In this document: positions 10,001-18,115 of the stretch, piece by piece | How the letters are laid out: each line of letters begins with the position of its first letter | Position numbering within the stretch: the stretch's first letter is position 1 | Assembly (NCBI GenBank): GCA_964035575.1 | Contig: OZ037833.1 | Location: 1,178,001 to 1,242,000 of the forward strand | Reading direction: 5' to 3' | Origin: Rhynchopus sp. YZ270_cl-10 | Lineage: Eukaryota > Euglenozoa > Diplonemea > Diplonemida > Diplonemidae | DNA: 64,000 nucleotides | Position numbers and translations under genes: made by a program | Notes under the pieces: model-generated | Told to the model about the DNA's origin: nothing | The model's database searches: none | The model's input: the letters and a program-made list of their open reading frames with translations, nothing else

Positions 10001-11336
10001 TGACGCAAACAACTTATACGGGTGGGCTATGTGCAAGAAGCTTCCCTACGATGATTTCAAGCTGATAGAATGCAAGAGTTTGGACTCAGGAGCAGAGCTC
10101 CATCGAGGGTTAACACCCGAGGAGACTGAGAAGATGATTGCCGACTACAACCCAGAGAGTGACACAGGTTATGCTCTAGAAGTTGACCTTGAGTACCCTT
10201 TGAGCCTCCACGACAAGCACTGGGACTTCCCTCTTGCACCATACAATAGGACTGTTAGAAGTGGAGAGCTGTCAGACTACCAGAGGAAAGTACTTGATGA
10301 TGAGAAGCATGCAGAGGGTGGGAAGCTTATTGCAGACTTCAAAGACAGAGTGAAGCAGACATACAACATTGAGTACTTGCAGTTCCTCCTCAGGCAAGGT
10401 CTGAAGTTGACGAAGGTCCACCGCATTGTCTCATTCAAGCAGGACAACATCATGAAGCCATACATTGACAAGAACAGTGCACTGAGAGCACAGGCAAAGA
10501 ACGATTTCGAGAAGGACCTGTACAAGTTGCTCAACAACTCCATCTATGGGAAGACCTTGGAAAATGTTCGTGGTAGGACAGAGATGAAGAACATCCCTTA
10601 CGACAAGACAAAGTGGGTGAAGGGGAAGGAGGTTCCAATGACAGAGGAGGAAATCAAGGAGTACATAGCAAAACATCAAAGCAAACCATTCTTCAACTGC
10701 AACACTGTCGACCTGAAGAGTAGCAAGATACTTCAATTCATGCAGGGGGACGTCACTCTTGACAAGCCTGTTTACATTGGCTCACAAATCCTGGACTACA
10801 GTAAGCTTCTCATGAACAGCTTCTTCTACGACACCCTCATCCCACATTTCGGAAGGGAGAACGTGACCATGGCCTATACCGACACTGACAGCTTTGTGCT
10901 GGAGATAACAACAAAGGATCTTGATGAGGAGCTTGCCAAGCTGTCTGCGGACTTCGACTTCAGCAACTACCCAACAACCCACGAGCTGTATGACGTAAAC
11001 AGCAAGAAGGTCCCAGGGAAGTTCAAAGATGAGCTGGCTGGTGATGTGATGGTTGAGTTCATTGGCTTGAGGGCAAAGTGCTATGCCTACTCAACGATCA
11101 AGAAGAACGACGACAACAAGGCCAAGGGTATAGCAAAGTCTGTCAGTAAAACTCTCAACCTGGACACCTATCGAAGTACCCTTGAATCCCACAAGAAGCA
11201 CGTTGTGACGATCAACAGCATCGAGAAGAGGGATCATGAGCTGCATACAGTGAGGTCTCAGAAGATAGCATTGAGTGCCTTCGATGACAAGAGGTATATT
11301 TGCGAGGATGGAGTCACCACAAAGGCCTACCGATAA
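7080..11336 (+). CDS. polB: Protein-primed DNA polymerase B (Polinton)
   Basis: 1418 residues. The exonuclease motifs are DFESFL (about residue 528), HNARGYDN (about 705) and YHDFYLNMDVLGLAD (about 870). The polymerase palm shows LYIDANNLYGW (about 970), LLNNSIYGKT (about 1150) and YTDTDSF (about 1266). The long N-terminal region is lysine-rich and coiled, as in Polinton polymerases that also carry the terminal-protein region. Two zinc-binding insertions are visible: CPKC near 475, and an endonuclease VII/HNH-like segment RDHCHLTGKYRRALCSWCN near 665. The role is protein-primed replication of the linear element. It converges on the capsid gene across a hairpin. Confidence 0.95.
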   Translation: MITSDKKLKEITQEYTTPIKAYEKQINLLGKAVTTGVLSVGTIQAIQQDVLLIQDKIVNLKLEQKKALVPFHEEKKKDKVVKKKITDKELLPFVQEDIKDLKTAVAKAKKDLKGTFFKQNKSRFVRDFTEEQQGQLNDIEKQHKEAKRKILDDAKETHKEDIIRGRLGIKKEEQTTITEDPNHLEELIAKTTVKVIHGDKGTDAKMIIELPEPLDEYFSSTIRAQYDTITAFIQGDLEGNRTKKVKFILMAIFSKPDNESPKQISKEVFLNSVLATDVLDLDAVMKQGNELFNRDEGESGLFFVGFKYVTILTYNTQMSIGGEYIDVVERFSANSNLKKNIVNVKNDEYPEVNNACFRFAVMAHEHNFPKDASRVSKYYKKKTGWIDSDYDFSMFTDYTLPTTDQQVKHFLKENKNTSISIYGIEAAGKFHVLRHEKSPKEDHINLLFHDNHYMLIKNLSKMMGDNNKYVCPKCLSVKKDTKKEIDAHLESCNEKPTQRTQMARSAIIEFSENKMKNKEMKPFIITADFESFLDTRDQDTSYSKTKIKTQTGKDETTILQTHRAASFSLKLVPDTSLNFAGKTLYTYTPSDQDDAVEYETDLLGQFNNACQEIAEDVAAFMTTSQKEYGSIDSACIAFTAEDKDRHEEAKKCAFCNKTFNFQNIKVRDHCHLTGKYRRALCSWCNLNNKTEYNIPIYFHNARGYDNNYIFKMLKQYDSNGVNVLNTNSQTTMLIKMDKYTKVKVNHGKEIKNRKISFQVKDSLQVMSSSLDTLLKNLPHDQKVHQLDYIKTAHRDIDVNDKGMLDLLLGKGVFPYSYFDSPKKLSGSLPSKDLWYDCLRQDDIKQEDYDKACRVWNTLKCKTFKDYHDFYLNMDVLGLADVLQAQRKNLHTTHKLDICHYCSLPSFSYDAWLLKQQEDDVKMKTLKDPELYELFEDQKRGGFTCTVKRHCKANNKHTRSADNQGKEGDTHLLYIDANNLYGWAMCKKLPYDDFKLIECKSLDSGAELHRGLTPEETEKMIADYNPESDTGYALEVDLEYPLSLHDKHWDFPLAPYNRTVRSGELSDYQRKVLDDEKHAEGGKLIADFKDRVKQTYNIEYLQFLLRQGLKLTKVHRIVSFKQDNIMKPYIDKNSALRAQAKNDFEKDLYKLLNNSIYGKTLENVRGRTEMKNIPYDKTKWVKGKEVPMTEEEIKEYIAKHQSKPFFNCNTVDLKSSKILQFMQGDVTLDKPVYIGSQILDYSKLLMNSFFYDTLIPHFGRENVTMAYTDTDSFVLEITTKDLDEELAKLSADFDFSNYPTTHELYDVNSKKVPGKFKDELAGDVMVEFIGLRAKCYAYSTIKKNDDNKAKGIAKSVSKTLNLDTYRSTLESHKKHVVTINSIEKRDHELHTVRSQKIALSAFDDKRYICEDGVTTKAYR

Positions 11337-11345
11337 GTCTTCAAT

Positions 11346-11368
11346 ATACATATCTCTGCGATATGTAT
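11346..11368. terminator. Hairpin between converging polymerase and capsid genes
   Basis: A perfect stem of 9 bp (ATACATATC / GATATGTAT) with a 5-nt loop lies in the 48-bp gap between the polymerase stop and the capsid stop. The same 23 nt occur reverse-complemented at 15747-15769, also at a converging gene junction. A bidirectional transcription end signal is the simplest reading. Confidence 0.75.
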
Positions 11369-11384
11369 GTCTCTTATAGCAGTC

Positions 11385-12791
11385 TTACAGCACAGCACTG
11401 ACCTCTTGCACAATCCCTGTCTTCAGGTTAAAGTCAACAACCTTATCGTAGTACACCAAACAATACAGGTACATGTCGTAGCTGGCCTCTCTCTCAATGT
11501 TCACTGTCAAGGTGTTTGCCTGGGTGCTTGAGACGCTGTCTTGGTTCAATGTGTTCTGAAGGTCAAAGCAGTACATGGGGTAGTACTTCCAGTCGTTGTA
11601 GGAGAGCAGCCCTTGAGTGGTGAACCCCATTCCCTCAGGATCCTTGTAGGCACTATGCATCTTCATGTACTCCTTGTAGGCAGACTCCCACTTGTTCTTA
11701 CCCACCTCAATTTCAAGATCCTTGCTTGGCACCTTGATGCCGTTCAGGTCAACAGAGATCTTCCTCACCATACCACTGTCAAAGCGCGACATATCATGCT
11801 CTTGACTCGTTTCCCTGGCTTTCGTTTGGCAGAAGATGATTGCACGTTTGATCCTTGTGTGCGACTTGATTGGTACAGGCCAGGAGATGTATGTGTCGCC
11901 AGCTGCAAACTCCTTCCTCTGAATTTGTGAAGACTCAAAGACCGCTTGAACCATACCAGACTTGTTGATGTAGCTCAGAACTCCAGCAAGCGGTGAAGGA
12001 GCCAAGGTGACACGAGGCATCCAGATCCTCATACCATACCCAACCCAGTTCAAGGCACGGTCACTAACCCCAGAAGAGCGAAGAACTAGAGCACTGTCGT
12101 CATTTACCTCAAAATTGAACTCCATAGGTATGTTGGTGAACATCTTCTTGTGGTACTGGAATATGTTGAAGATAAGACTGAGAGGAACCATGCAGTGTAT
12201 CTCTCTGTTCCCTGTGGTGCGTCTTGCGCGGTGTGAAGTGCTTGAGTCTCTGTTTGCAGTGTCATTGAACCCATCCACAAAGTCATCATTAACAGCATCC
12301 TTCCAAGTGATGTAGTGGCTAAGTAGATTGCTCCCCACAGTGTCATCGTATTGATTGGTGAAGTGAATGAGTGACTCTGCATTCATCTGCTGTCCTGCAA
12401 AGTTGGGAGTGTCCTCGATGTTGACCCCACCGATCTTGAGTGACTTCCTTCTGAAGAAGTTGAGAACATTTGACGTGAAGGCAGCTTTGTTATCATCATT
12501 GTCAGCAAAGGTCCATGCTTCTGTAGCATCCAGGGTCTTGTGTGCTGCAAGGTCTTCATACCCGTTACCACCTGCGTTGACCTTTACCATCTTGAAGGAC
12601 ATCTCCAAGAACCCTTCAGAGGGGATGATGTGGCTGCTCTGGTCAAGAAGGGTGAAGGTGAAGTCCCGCTCGACTCTTCCAAACTGGTTCTGCAGGTTGC
12701 TTGACTTCCCAGTGTCTTGGATGGTGATGTAGTCGTACCCACTGACATCGGAGTGTCTCTTGGTTTTCTCACTCAAATTGTAGAAGCTCAT
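11385..12791 (-). CDS. mcp: Major capsid protein, double jelly-roll type (Polinton)
   Basis: 468 residues, the usual length for Polinton/virophage-type major capsid proteins. The N-terminus (SGYDYITIQDTGKSSNLQN) and the pattern of beta-rich segments with loops (FTFTLLDQS, PMEFNFEVNDDSALVLRS, MPRVTLAPSP, KSHTRIKRAIIFCQT) fit the double jelly-roll class. Assignment rests on length, composition and neighbours, not on a clear short motif. The start codon overlaps the integrase stop by 4 bp, so the two genes are co-transcribed leftwards. Confidence 0.8.
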   Translation of the reverse strand: MSFYNLSEKTKRHSDVSGYDYITIQDTGKSSNLQNQFGRVERDFTFTLLDQSSHIIPSEGFLEMSFKMVKVNAGGNGYEDLAAHKTLDATEAWTFADNDDNKAAFTSNVLNFFRRKSLKIGGVNIEDTPNFAGQQMNAESLIHFTNQYDDTVGSNLLSHYITWKDAVNDDFVDGFNDTANRDSSTSHRARRTTGNREIHCMVPLSLIFNIFQYHKKMFTNIPMEFNFEVNDDSALVLRSSGVSDRALNWVGYGMRIWMPRVTLAPSPLAGVLSYINKSGMVQAVFESSQIQRKEFAAGDTYISWPVPIKSHTRIKRAIIFCQTKARETSQEHDMSRFDSGMVRKISVDLNGIKVPSKDLEIEVGKNKWESAYKEYMKMHSAYKDPEGMGFTTQGLLSYNDWKYYPMYCFDLQNTLNQDSVSSTQANTLTVNIEREASYDMYLYCLVYYDKVVDFNLKTGIVQEVSAVL

Positions 12792-14188
12792 TTTGATAAG
12801 CGGATTCTATCTTGAGCAAATAGAAATTGTCTCAGCTGTGTTTCATCGTTGAGTATGTCAGGTTTGAGTGTGGGGAATGCTCGTTGTGCTATGCCCTTCA
12901 TGCGTTCAAAGGATGGGTCTAGCGGTGGGAGAAGCTTAAGTCTTTTGTTGGTCTTCGGGGGTGTCGGGGTCTCCTGAGTTGACGTCTGTGGCTCCTGTGT
13001 CTCCTGTGTGTCATCTGACTCCCTCACTCTCTTCTTAGCTCTTGCCTCTGCTCTGGGGTTACTGTTCAGATCTTCATCTTTCCAATTAGGACCAGCAAGG
13101 TTGGTCATGAAGCTGTCCATTTGTGACTCGTGTTCTGCTTCTTCTACAGCTGTGTTTTGCGGAGCATCACCAAAGTCTTGTTCTGGAGTAGATCTTGGAG
13201 CATCACCAAAGTCTTCAGGGTCGTTGACCCCTCCTGGGTCTTCAGCCTCCTCCTCTTTCACTTTCAACAACCTCTCAATCCTCACCTTCCTCCCATTACT
13301 CAGTCTTGCATTGACTTGAGCCACACTAACCACACTAAAGATCTCCCTTGAAAACTTTTGCTTTGTCCCCTTTGCATGTATATTCTTACTCAACAACACC
13401 CTCACTCTATCACCAGGTTTTACACTAGACTGCGACACACTTGCTTTATCCAGGTTCATGATGAGTATGCTGACATCGTCGTTGGTGACAAGGTTCGGAG
13501 GCTTCTTGATGGTGCTGTGGTATCTGTTGTTGTAGGCGTACGTTAGCTCCTGAAGGCTGTCTACCCAGTTTGCTGTCTTGTTGATCTCAAAGTGCTTTTG
13601 CAGGATTTCTCGCAGTGTTCTTGAGATGCGGTCGACAATCCCAAGGGCGTTATGGTCTCCAACCTCATTCATCTGGTGTTCTATGCTGTGGGCGCTGAAG
13701 ACTTCCTTCACCATCAGGTTGTTGAATTCTAACCCGTTGTCACTCATGATCGTTTGAGGAAGGTCCTTCTTATCTGTCTGTATCTGATGTAGTATGTCTG
13801 TCAAGGCTTCTTTGACACTACCCATAGTCTTGTTCTTCAGGGGTCTGGTGTACAACTTTCTACTAAAGACGTCTATCAAGTTCAGGATCCACGAGTAGCC
13901 TTTGTTCCTTGTCTTGAGCTTCTGGAAGTCGAGGAGGTCCATCTGCATGACGTGGTTGATCTCGAAGGCTGTGATGTGACCCGACAGCTTGCTTGGTTTC
14001 TTCCTGAACAGCTGATATGCCCTCTGCTTGTGTATGTAGTCCTCTATCTCGTCAAGGGTATACTTTTCTTCGGGGTTGTGTAGCTCTGCGCCTGCAAACT
14101 GAAAGTCAAACAACCTCGCAGGATCAGTGATGTAACCTGAGTCTCGCCATAATTTGTTCAAGTTTACTCTTACTTCGTTTGAGCTCAT
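12788..14188 (-). CDS. int: Retroviral-type DDE integrase (Polinton)
   Basis: 466 residues. The rve core begins near residue 80 (MQMDLLDF), continues through SWILNLIDVFSRKLYTRPLK and TIMSDNGLEF (about 150), and ends with the helix containing VDRISRTLREIL (about 195). An SH3-like basic C-terminal domain follows (PGDRVRVLLSK to NGRKVRIERLLKV). The last 150 residues are low-complexity and acidic, then basic. It inserts the element into host DNA. It is divergent from the small virion-protein gene, with 20 bp between the start codons. Confidence 0.9.
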   Translation of the reverse strand: MSSNEVRVNLNKLWRDSGYITDPARLFDFQFAGAELHNPEEKYTLDEIEDYIHKQRAYQLFRKKPSKLSGHITAFEINHVMQMDLLDFQKLKTRNKGYSWILNLIDVFSRKLYTRPLKNKTMGSVKEALTDILHQIQTDKKDLPQTIMSDNGLEFNNLMVKEVFSAHSIEHQMNEVGDHNALGIVDRISRTLREILQKHFEINKTANWVDSLQELTYAYNNRYHSTIKKPPNLVTNDDVSILIMNLDKASVSQSSVKPGDRVRVLLSKNIHAKGTKQKFSREIFSVVSVAQVNARLSNGRKVRIERLLKVKEEEAEDPGGVNDPEDFGDAPRSTPEQDFGDAPQNTAVEEAEHESQMDSFMTNLAGPNWKDEDLNSNPRAEARAKKRVRESDDTQETQEPQTSTQETPTPPKTNKRLKLLPPLDPSFERMKGIAQRAFPTLKPDILNDETQLRQFLFAQDRIRLSK

Positions 14189-14208
14189 TTATTTCTTCTA
14201 CACAAAAA

Positions 14209-14610
14209 ATGGTCACTACAAGCAGATATCAGAAGACACCAGTGTACGTATCACCTGTCGACATGCAGAGGATTGCAGATGCCTTAGGTGGGAAGAGCAA
14301 GACCGTATCAGTTACGTTGCATGCAAGTGGTATCAAACGGTATCCATTGCCACTAACCTCAAAGCAGAAGGAGAAGGTCAAGGAGAAGGGGTCAACACGC
14401 ATCACTTTAAGTCAACCACAGCTGCTGTTCATTGGAGGTGATAGGAAGGAGGGAGGGTTCTTGCAGTTCTTGGTACCGTTGTTGGCAGCAGGAGCAAGTG
14501 CACTCGCAGGCTCGCTTGGGACACAGCTTGGTAGCACAGCAGGGAAGTTCATTGATAGGAAGGTGAATGGGCGTGGTCTGATAGCACCTGGTAGAAGGTT
14601 AAAAAAATAG
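14209..14610 (+). CDS. Small basic protein with membrane-like segment (Polinton)
   Basis: 133 residues from the ATG at 14209; an in-frame ATG at 14179 would overlap the integrase start and is less likely. The centre is hydrophobic (FLQFLVPLLAAGASALAGSL, about residues 85-105) and the C-terminus basic (GRGLIAPGRRLKK). Small virion proteins with membrane-active or DNA-condensing roles look like this in related elements, but I do not recognise a family. It leads a rightward run of three genes. Confidence 0.6.
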   Translation: MVTTSRYQKTPVYVSPVDMQRIADALGGKSKTVSVTLHASGIKRYPLPLTSKQKEKVKEKGSTRITLSQPQLLFIGGDRKEGGFLQFLVPLLAAGASALAGSLGTQLGSTAGKFIDRKVNGRGLIAPGRRLKK

Positions 14611-14687
14611 GGGGCTTTGCTCCTGAACCTCTTCGAGATGATGAGATTATAGACTGGTGTAGAGATCAGGGCATAGAGCTGAAAGGT

Positions 14688-15062
14688 ATGGTGATGAGGG
14701 ATGAGATTACTGACAACATGGATGGGTTGTACTTGATAAACTTAGATGAGAGAGAGGGTAAAGGAACACATTGGGTAGGTTTCTTTCATGACACTGACCT
14801 TACTTTCTACTTTGACCCCCTTGGTTTACCCCCTCCCCAAGAATTGACTGCACACTACAAACCCCTCACATACAACAGCAATCAAATACAGGATGTCTCT
14901 TCTGCACTATGTGGCTACTTTGTGTGTTTGTTCTTCAAGTACATGCATACGTATGAGGACAAATATGAAGGCTTCTACGCAATGACACACGGGATCTTTG
15001 GCAGCGACACAAAAGAAAACGAACGCGTACTTCTTGAGGATGTGTACGATGTATCAAAATGA
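14688..15062 (+). CDS. pro: Adenovirus/Ulp1-type maturation cysteine protease (Polinton)
   Basis: 124 residues from the first ATG. The fold pattern of C48/C5 proteases is visible: GTHWVGFF with the histidine near residue 28, YFDPLGLPPP near 41-50, and SSALCGYFV with cysteine near 75. In this family the enzyme cleaves capsid precursors during assembly. The stop overlaps the start of the next gene by 4 bp, implying one transcript. Confidence 0.85.
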   Translation: MVMRDEITDNMDGLYLINLDEREGKGTHWVGFFHDTDLTFYFDPLGLPPPQELTAHYKPLTYNSNQIQDVSSALCGYFVCLFFKYMHTYEDKYEGFYAMTHGIFGSDTKENERVLLEDVYDVSK

Positions 15063-15694
15063 CCTCATATTGTGTAAAGTGCAAGACAAAGACCACAGAT
15101 GTCGATGGAGAGGAGACAACAACAAAGAACGGACGTCGAGGTGTGAAGAGCAAGTGTGCTGATTGCGGTACAAAGAAATTCAGGTTTGCCAAAGGATCTA
15201 CAGCTGAAAAACAAGGAGGAGACATTGTGAAGGCACTCAACGACAAGTTCCCAGACACAGAGTTCCACTTCCCAGTCATGAACGAAAAAACAGGACAAGT
15301 CGAGAAGGCTAACTTCATGGGACCAAACACAAAGCTGGAAGAGAGAATCAAAGACCTTGAGAAGAATGCTGAACGTGCATGGAAGGGAGAGCAGATACCA
15401 AAGGAGGACATCATAACACCAGGCAAATCAAGGTTCGATGAAAGTGCGATGATACACGACCTGCAGTACAAACATGCAGGAAAGATAGGGAAGAGTGGGA
15501 AGGATGTACGTAAGATGAAGCACAAAGCAGACCTACAACTCATCCGATCAAACATCTACCATGCACTAGACCCCAACAACAAGAGCTCAATAGACAGAGT
15601 ACAGCACATAGCGAGTGTCCCCACCTTCATCCTCAAGATCCTAGGGGAGACAGCGTATGGCAAGATCACAGGGAATGGAATAGAGATAAACTAG
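15059..15694 (+). CDS. Zinc-ribbon plus phospholipase A2-like protein (Polinton)
   Basis: 211 residues in two parts. The N-terminus is a zinc ribbon (CVKC at 5-8 and CADC at 33-36), like the short DUF5679-type ribbons of large DNA viruses. The rest contains GPNTKLEERI (about 88-97) and MIHDLQYKHA (131-140), matching the calcium-loop and His-Asp helix of the parvovirus VP1-type phospholipase A2 family. That activity lets virions leave endosomes in parvoviruses; here it is inference. Immediately downstream lie two hairpins and a converging gene. Confidence 0.75.
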   Translation: MTSYCVKCKTKTTDVDGEETTTKNGRRGVKSKCADCGTKKFRFAKGSTAEKQGGDIVKALNDKFPDTEFHFPVMNEKTGQVEKANFMGPNTKLEERIKDLEKNAERAWKGEQIPKEDIITPGKSRFDESAMIHDLQYKHAGKIGKSGKDVRKMKHKADLQLIRSNIYHALDPNNKSSIDRVQHIASVPTFILKILGETAYGKITGNGIEIN

Positions 15695-15696
15695 AC

Positions 15697-15987
15697 TCAG
15701 GAGCAGAGCTCCCTCGAGGGTGCTAACAGCACCGAAGACTCAAATAATACATATCGCAGAGATATGTATAGACACACTTGTATTGTGACCAACCCGTTCC
15801 CAAGCACAACATTATGCCTCTTAGAGATGTCAGCCAGTACATCAAGCACCTTCTTGTTGTCTCTTTCTTCTTGCTTCTCTTGCTTCTCCTCCATGTCTAC
15901 CCCACTACCCTCCACCAAATCACTCCAGGTTCTCTTCCTCCCTGATACCCTTTCACTATCCCTCACTAGATTTGACCACGATGACAT
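15697..15987 (-). CDS. Small hypothetical protein (Polinton)
   Basis: 96 residues. The N-terminus (MSSWSNLVRDSERVSGRKR) and a charged Glu/Lys coil at 32-50 are followed by a hydrophobic stretch VTIQVCLYISLRYVLF near 66-81. No family recognised. Its 3' end overlaps the hairpin sequences at 15717-15769, so the true C-terminus is uncertain. It lies just downstream of the minor capsid gene on the same strand. Confidence 0.5.
   Translation of the reverse strand: MSSWSNLVRDSERVSGRKRTWSDLVEGSGVDMEEKQEKQEERDNKKVLDVLADISKRHNVVLGNGLVTIQVCLYISLRYVLFESSVLLAPSRELCS
15717..15769. terminator. Tandem hairpins after the PLA2-like gene
   Basis: GGTGCT-AAC-AGCACC forms a 6-bp stem at about 15719-15733. A 23-nt sequence at 15747-15769, the exact reverse complement of the hairpin at 11346-11368, follows. 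The second hairpin lies inside the 3' part of the small leftward gene. The segment from about 15694 also resembles about 45 bp of the polymerase gene near 10083. Confidence 0.7.
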
Positions 15988-15993
15988 TTTTTT

Positions 15994-16734
15994 TTAGTAC
16001 GAAGATTTTACTTTGCGAAGGATAACATGATAGTTGACGTTCTCCCCTTGGTTGTTGATGCGCTTCCCATTCTGGTCTGTGAGCCAGAACCTTATGCTGT
16101 TGATCTGGGTCTTGTTGGTGGGGACATAGTACGAGCTGCCAGGTTCTACCACGTTGTACAAACTACTAGGAGGGAGGGAGGGTGGGCTGACAACATACAA
16201 GATTTGCGACTTGGTGCCTGATGTGCCGGTGTTGTGGTAAGAATACTTTGGGTTCACAAGATCACAGTGTACAACGACTGCTTGGATTCCGTTTGTGATG
16301 TCTGCGACGTGAGGCGCAGTGTTCACACCTGCACTTATGATGGTGTTCTCAGCAAAGCCTAAGATGCCATAGAAGGAGCCTGTTCTGAAGTTCACTTGAT
16401 AGTTAGCAGGTAGGGTGATCTTAATCTTCTGCAGGGCTAGGATGGGCTCTAGTGTGATTTCCGATGGTATGTGGTCGTTGATCTCAGAGATGCTGTAGTT
16501 CCCGTCACCGAACACTATTGTCTCCCATGAAGAACCGTTGTCACGACTCCACTCAAAGAAGTTGTTGCCTTGCTGCTGGCTGATGTTTGTCCACGAGTAG
16601 TACTGGCTGCTCTTGATGAGACTTATCTCGTAGCTGTCACCTTCGTCAAGGTATATGGGAGGGTTGTAGGCAACAGTGAAGTCAGTGGAGATTGGCTCTC
16701 CTTCAGAGGAGACAAAGAGTGAGAGTTGTTCCAT
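15994..16734 (-). CDS. mcp2: Minor capsid (penton-like) protein (Polinton)
   Basis: 246 residues. The opening (LSLFVSSEGEPIS, then YNPPIYLDEGDSYEISLIKS) and the beta-rich body match the jelly-roll penton/minor capsid proteins of Polintons and virophages, which start with a short strand and a WxVxL-type segment. Length and position beside capsid and ATPase genes agree. There is no short diagnostic motif, so a structure comparison would decide. Confidence 0.7.
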   Translation of the reverse strand: MEQLSLFVSSEGEPISTDFTVAYNPPIYLDEGDSYEISLIKSSQYYSWTNISQQQGNNFFEWSRDNGSSWETIVFGDGNYSISEINDHIPSEITLEPILALQKIKITLPANYQVNFRTGSFYGILGFAENTIISAGVNTAPHVADITNGIQAVVVHCDLVNPKYSYHNTGTSGTKSQILYVVSPPSLPPSSLYNVVEPGSSYYVPTNKTQINSIRFWLTDQNGKRINNQGENVNYHVILRKVKSSY

Positions 16735-16736
16735 TT

Positions 16737-17357
16737 TTATGAGTTGATTTCTTGTGTGAGGAGTTTGTGTTCCTCTAGGTCTATCTTGTTGTTGTTCAGA
16801 AGCCAGTCAAGGATAGTGGCTGCTTCTTGTTTGATTTCTTGACTTGTATTACCTGCCTTCTTTCCTCCTATCAAGATCGTCAGTCTATTCATTGCACCCT
16901 CGGTGTCCATTTGATACACACCACTCCCAGTCTTACCTCCTTTACCTTTACCCATACCTTTCCCTTTACCTTTACCTGTCGATGGTGTCGGAGTAATGCT
17001 ACCATCAAAAGTAGGCGGATTGTTGGGGTTATGGAAGTTCCATGTCGGACCCAGGTTCGGTGTCAGGTTCGGTGTCAAATTCGGGGTCTGCATACTACTA
17101 ATATGTGATAAAGCTTCTTGGAATGATGTCTGGTCTGAAGCACTCGGTTGTGGTGTGGATGTTGAGGTATATGTTGCAATTCCTGATAAGAAGTTGTCAG
17201 TTTGGTCTCCCTCATCTGAAGTCTTGATCGGGGCATCAATCTCCTTCAGGGTTTCTTGTTCGTTGAGAATATCAGATCGTTGTTGTGCTATGGAGTTCTT
17301 CAGTCTACCAATATCGCGTAGAAGCTTCTCGAGACTTGATGTATTGTTCAGTTGCAT
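16737..17357 (-). CDS. Hypothetical coiled-coil, Gly/Lys-rich protein (Polinton)
   Basis: 206 residues: an N-terminal coiled coil (LEKLLRDIGRLKNSIAQQRS), a polar middle with three TPNL repeats, a GKGKGKGMGKGKGGK tract near 130-145, and a helical C-terminal 50 residues. No family recognised. Possibly a virion or DNA-binding protein. It is transcribed with the minor capsid gene (2-bp gap) and divergently from the ATPase gene. Confidence 0.55.
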   Translation of the reverse strand: MQLNNTSSLEKLLRDIGRLKNSIAQQRSDILNEQETLKEIDAPIKTSDEGDQTDNFLSGIATYTSTSTPQPSASDQTSFQEALSHISSMQTPNLTPNLTPNLGPTWNFHNPNNPPTFDGSITPTPSTGKGKGKGMGKGKGGKTGSGVYQMDTEGAMNRLTILIGGKKAGNTSQEIKQEAATILDWLLNNNKIDLEEHKLLTQEINS

Positions 17358-17374
17358 TTTTTGTTATTGCAAAA

Positions 17375-18115
17375 ATGATACGCAATTACGTTACGAGGAA
17401 TGAGTCACCTGAGGATGATGAACATTCAAAGCTTCTTCCGTCGTGGCCATTCAGGATGTTGTCTGTCGGATCTTCTGGGTGTGGGAAGAGCACAGTGATG
17501 GGGAATATGCTGATGAACAAGGAGTTGAAGTTACCGTTTGACAGGGTCTTCGTTATCAGCACAACACTACACCAAAAGATCTACCAGGTTATGATGGAAC
17601 ACTTTGCAGACATTGACGAGAAGATACGAAGTGAGCTGGAACGGGAGTTGAAGAAGAAGAAGGTGAGTGAGGAGAAGATCGACGAGACCTTAGAAGCCTT
17701 GAAGCCAACAGCAGAGTTCTTCGACAGTGTTGATGAGTTCGATGTGGAGGACCTTGACCCCAACCAGAAGAATCTTGTGTTGTTGGATGACATTGTGATG
17801 GAGAAGAAACAGAGAGACTTCATTGACCTGTATGTACGTGGACGTCATCGCAACATCTCACCAGTCTACCTGAGTCAGAGCTTCTATGACACCCCAAAGG
17901 CGATACGACAGAACTGTAGCTGCTTCCTGCTGTTCAACCTCAACAAGAAGGAGAGACGGATGATAGCGACTTCATGCAGCGACCTTGAGCCTGATGAGTT
18001 CAACAGTATGTTTGAGGGTCTGCCCCGGTACAACTTCGTCATGATCGACAACCAGCCTGTTGTTCCTGAATTGAAGTATCGAAGGAACTTTGATGAGATT
18101 CTGTTTCCAGGATGA
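17375..18115 (+). CDS. atp: FtsK/HerA-type DNA packaging ATPase (Polinton)
   Basis: 247 residues from the ATG at 17375; the upstream in-frame ATGs lie inside the divergent gene. Walker A is GSSGCGKS at residues 32-39 and Walker B is NLVLLDD near 133-139. A conserved arginine/glutamine-containing segment (VYLSQSFYDTPKAIRQNC) follows. These are features of the A32-like ATPases that pump DNA into capsids. It is the last gene of the element before the right boundary. Confidence 0.9.
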   Translation: MIRNYVTRNESPEDDEHSKLLPSWPFRMLSVGSSGCGKSTVMGNMLMNKELKLPFDRVFVISTTLHQKIYQVMMEHFADIDEKIRSELERELKKKKVSEEKIDETLEALKPTAEFFDSVDEFDVEDLDPNQKNLVLLDDIVMEKKQRDFIDLYVRGRHRNISPVYLSQSFYDTPKAIRQNCSCFLLFNLNKKERRMIATSCSDLEPDEFNSMFEGLPRYNFVMIDNQPVVPELKYRRNFDEILFPG

